A DNA stretch of 64,000 nucleotides from contig WPIO01000014.1 of the NCBI GenBank assembly GCA_009760855.2, forward strand, positions 707,001 through 771,000. The letters are read 5' to 3'. Shown one piece after another: positions 60,420-64,000 of the stretch (position 1 is its first letter; every line of letters starts with the position of its first letter). Source of the DNA: Cristatella mucedo. Lineage: Eukaryota > Bryozoa > Phylactolaemata > Cristatellidae. The notes under the pieces are model-generated. The model saw only the letters and a program-made list of their open reading frames with translations. It was not told the origin of the DNA and searched no databases. A program made the translations under genes and the position numbers.

Positions 60420-60560
60420 TAAGTTACTGGTCATTTAAGAACGAGGTGGTGGGTTTGAGTCCTACAGTGTGCGATCCTTTGTTGACACTGCAAGTGGTGG
60501 TTATAACCATAAAGGATCTTCTGCTGCTATATAAATAAGGCAGTTAAATCTGCCAGTTAA
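60420..60560 (+). mobile_element. tRNA-derived SINE, second family
   Basis: B box GGTTTGAGTCC at 60452-60462; the end GCTGCTATATAAATAAGGCA matches the 53.2 kb copy. Confidence 0.6.
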
Positions 60561-61744
60561 TTTTTCTAATAATAGAAAGAATATGGAGTGATATTGACAG
60601 GTGACAAAGGCGAAGTTTCTTGGCTTGTAGTGGTAGCCAATATTTTCAGTTAAACTCAGGCTTTGTGGAATTTCCTATAACAGAAGAGATACCAGAATAG
60701 CTTGTGACCTCGCTGCATGCTCAGGCAAGGGAGGTCATAGTGAATCCAGGTAGGACGACGACACACTTAAATTCATGTGTAGCAAAAGCGTGCGTGTTTG
60801 TGTCTGGGGCTGTCATATGTAGGGCTGGGATATTTTCGCATGATTCTCATGACTTTCGCTTGCCTGCTATCGCAGAAAAACTTCTTAATACCAAAAGACT
60901 TTGTTGTCACAGCAGCTGCGAAGACCATTTTGAAGCTGAGTTTAATATAAAGCCGAGTATACATGGTGCGTTTTGCTTCTGTCCTGCGTATGCCCTGCTG
61001 CATTCAGTCTTTGGTGCATATATATGCAACCAGACTGCAGGTGTCCAAACTTGTGCAATACTAAACAAAGACTTGGAATGCGAGCACGATTGTCCTTCCA
61101 GGTAAAGACTTGAGCCAAGCTAAACCAGAGATTAATTGTAAATGCCGTCAAGAGCATGCATCATTAATTTCTGTGAAAACGTGGTAGTCGACTCGGCTGG
61201 TGAATTATCCAAGAATTTCACTATATTTTCTTTTCAGTCCTCACTGCGAGCGCTTCGCATAAGAATCAGATTATGAGGCGACAGGCGAAAAAAGGCAATC
61301 ATAGAAAGGTAAAACTCGCTAGGATATATATCTCGGAGGGTGATTCCTACCTCCCAAACAAAATTAAAGTCCCCTAAATCTGGTAGTGGGGCTATTAAGA
61401 AGCAATACTTAGCGAAAAACTGAATTATTCCACTGCAAAGTTATAACAGGAAGGAAGAGCGAAGGTGGACACAATTATGACTGAAAAAGACAGAAGTAGG
61501 ACAGAAGCAACTCGTATCTTGTAAACGTCGGTCTAGAGTCAACCTGGCTCCAGAGTTCAAGTAGCTGGTCAGATTTACAGGCAGCGATTGCATAAATAGC
61601 TCTAAATTCGGGATATATGTTAGACATGATGACTGGATGTAAGCCTGCCTTGTAAACAGAACTAGCATGCATCGGGTAATCGTCGGAGAGGACTATGAAA
61701 GAGTGAATCAAAGGATGTAGAATATCTATGACACATCCTTTTGT
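60561..61744 (+). other. Unassigned stretch with a 133-codon frame
   Basis: 60704-61105 (+) is open and Cys-rich (CCHSSCEDHFEAEFNIKPSI, CNQTAGVQTC) and meets a possible donor GTAAAG at 61102. No family recognised, and no supporting second exon is found. Confidence 0.3.
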
Positions 61745-61965
61745 AGCCGTCCCGAACTGATACTTTCATGCTACTCGAAACCTCAACTGCTCTCCTGACT
61801 CGTCCATGCTTCTCACTATATTTTGTTGCATGAGATGAAGTTTGTTGGCTACCGAATGCTCACCGAAAGCCGCTCGGGCTTTTTGAGTTCGCTATACACA
61901 GCTCTCCTGTATAACACCCAAATGGTCTTTCTGGAGTAACAGACGGAGATAAAATAATAATTCCA
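61745..61965 (+). mobile_element. LINE family 2 3' fragment
   Basis: GTTTGTTGGCTACCGAATGC, GAAAGCCGCTCGGGC and GCTCTCCTGTATAACACCCA match the reversed 3' end at 19680-19790. Confidence 0.75.
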
Positions 61966-62479
61966 CTGCTATTAGCATCTGAAGGTGAAAATCTGTTTGC
62001 TGATTATGTATGCTGATTATTTCCTAATGGCTTCAGTTCAATACGTTGCCTCTGACCCCTATCATCCTCGGTGCTCAACGATAAAATAATAGTAGGTCCA
62101 GGCTGGTCCAGATTCACGATCAGAGTCAAATCAAGTAGGCTGCACCCGCTCGGGCTGAGGCTTTATTCGAAGCAGCAACAGAGCTATTGCAACTTATGGA
62201 AAAAAACTTTAAGTAGTAAATGCATTTAGTTATTCGAGTGCTGGGTCAAGCCAGCATGCTTCTTCGGCCTTCCACAGATTGGCCAGCTTGGACAATGTTC
62301 TTACTCGCACGATCCTATTCGACGATCCTATCCAATGACCCTAATCGCTTGCTCAAGTAATTCTGGCAATCGGACGTCCTCACCCACAAATTTGGATAGG
62401 GAATGTGGATGGCTGGAAATTGGTCGAGGCACACATCGGCTTGATCCTTAGTGATTCAGTACCGCATATATGTGGTACT
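61966..62479 (+). other. Spacer, nothing recognised
   Basis: No gene or repeat identified. Confidence 0.4.
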
Positions 62480-64000
62480 TAATCTGGTCAACAAATTTTT
62501 ACAAAAGTTATGCTACTGAAATAAAATTATTCATTCTTATCATTTCGTACGTGCTCAACACGAATATGACAGTCAAATCGAAAAATTGGCTCTACTTTTT
62601 CGTAATCGGCAATAAATTATTGAGTACTCACTAAATGCAAGCTAACAGTAACAGGCCTACGGTTAATACCTGTAAAAATGAAGTTTCACTTGTCTCTTGT
62701 ACAGCCGTTCGGAAGCATCACTATGGAGTGTCCAGCAGTGGTCAGCCAGCATTGTAGTGTACCATTTTCCCTAATATCTTTGTTCCATTGTTGCGATATC
62801 TTAATGAAAACGTTCGTCGTGCTCATTAATAACAGTAACACAATGGTCAGGGAAGAAATCCAAATGGTAATAAAGAAAGTGGATCTTGTTTGTTATATAG
62901 ATACATAATGCAGCCAAGTTTCTGATACTGCATCAGTATGGCTTCTACTAGTTCTAGTTCTGGTGGTGCTTTAGACATAACAAAATCTCCGAGAAGATTT
63001 CATTGTTAGTCTTGGTCGTAGCAACTGTGCCTTGTTCTTGGATAATTTTAAACCGTAAACCAAATTAATTAGTTCTTCCTGTGTTATTCTGTGTGGGGTT
63101 GGTGCGGTACCACAGCGAATATCGGGATCACTGTATGCTGGCCTTCCCTGGAAAAGAACGGGTCGGCTCACCTTTGTCCTCATCAGATGAATCAAGAGAA
63201 TATTCTGGTGGAGGTTCTAATGGGAAATCACTCACACTGGGAAAAATGGGAAATCACTCACCATGTGGAACAGGTCTTAATGCAGACGGAGTGCTTAGGT
63301 ACACTATTATCGGCTTCTTTTGCTTTGTTACTCGCCGGAAAGTGGAGGGACCAAGCAGAAGTAACCGTCATTTATGTGGTTGCTTGGCTCTCTCCATATC
63401 TTGGGGACTGCAAACGGCATTGATGGTATTTTGCCATTCAAACGCTGTAAAAACCATATTGAACAAGTAGCACAGCATTTATCGAGGGCCCAAGGCTGGT
63501 CTTGGTCATCAACCTTTCATCCGAAGTAAAAATTATATGCCTTTTTCGCTTGAGAAGTGATACTGTTCTTCTGGTTGGCAAATGCCACTTATCCACAAAT
63601 AAAGCAAAAATTGTTCACGGTATTAGCGCACTTTCGAGGCATTACTGTTCTGCATTGTACCTCAATTGATAAAATAATAACAGCTTTATGTAACCGTAGC
63701 GTAAACTGTGTCGCACAAAGTCTGAAATATTGTAAATGCTCAACCTTCCAAGTGGGCTTTATCACGTCAGCATACTGCAGCAGCCACCTAACAGTTGTAT
63801 TGTGTTGCATCAGAAAAAGATGCAATCAACTCTGGATGAGTTTCGCGCGATGGTATTATGCAATGCCATTCAATATTACATCGGTCTAGGCTTATTAAGA
63901 ATGATGTTGGAGTCCTACTAGATTCATTTACACGGCGAAACTTTAAAAATGAACTCTATAAAATATCTTCAAAACGAGAGCGAAAAGAAAAATATTTACG
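62480..64000 (-). mobile_element. E1 repeat copy B, internally deleted
   Basis: Reversed match to 6186-9490. From the window end it includes the same 5' non-coding sequence (CTCTCGTTTTGAAGATATTTTA and onwards), the N-terminal coding part, and the C-terminal coding part. The 3' non-coding part contains TAGAGCCAATTTT. The central coding part found at about 7080-7850 in copy A is missing. The left side (window end) may extend outside. Confidence 0.78.
62660..63642 (-). pseudogene. E1 orphan protein, degenerate copy B
   Basis: The start codon is ATG at 63642-63640, giving MPRKCANTVNNFCFICG, then a stop. In other frames follow MPFAVPKIWREPSNHINDGY and FCLVPPLSG, GEPTRSF, and LINLVYGLKLSKNKAQLLRP (about 63080-63015). 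After the internal deletion (near 62975) comes LMQYQKLGC at 62920-62894. Stops and frameshifts show it is dead, independently of copy A. Confidence 0.75.

Overview
The window is animal nuclear DNA from an invertebrate, with small GT-AG exons scattered through long introns full of transposon debris. Two metazoan genes are readable. A sponge or another early-branching marine invertebrate would fit the retroelement mix, but nothing here fixes the species.

Layout: (1) From 1 to 37057 on the + strand lies the C-terminal half of an ABCB1-like (P-glycoprotein/MDR) ABC exporter: the linker, the second transmembrane domain and the complete second nucleotide-binding domain. It is spread over 12 exons that I could join in frame from splice sites, and the N-terminal half lies upstream of the window. 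(2) From 37058 to 40538 is a tail-to-tail interval packed with LINE fragments. (3) From 43571 down to 40539 on the - strand is a complete four-exon dynein light chain roadblock gene (DYNLRB, 97 aa). A consensus NRF-1 motif lies just upstream of its start codon. (4) From about 44 kb to the end there is mostly repeat: a decayed Ty3/gypsy element with recognisable LTRs (45.6-49.4 kb), SINEs, very long microsatellites (56.9-58.1 kb), LINE copies, and a few unassigned open stretches.

Mobile elements: the commonest is a CR1/L2-like LINE (called family 1) with about 20 truncated copies ending in a TTA-repeat tail. A second LINE (family 2) ends in a TACATT-type tail. One tRNA-headed SINE carries a 3' tail matching the LINE family 1 end, so the two look like a SINE/LINE partnership. 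A second tRNA-like SINE and two hAT transposase fossils are also present.

Most unusual is a repeat called E1 here, present at 6.19-9.49 kb (+) and 62.48-64.0 kb (-). It carries an orphan protein that I know as a recurrent 'uncharacterized protein' in invertebrate genomes. Both copies also match outside the reading frame, which indicates that this gene is itself mobile. Copy A was hit by a LINE that was then hit by another LINE. No CRISPR, operon or prokaryotic feature is present.
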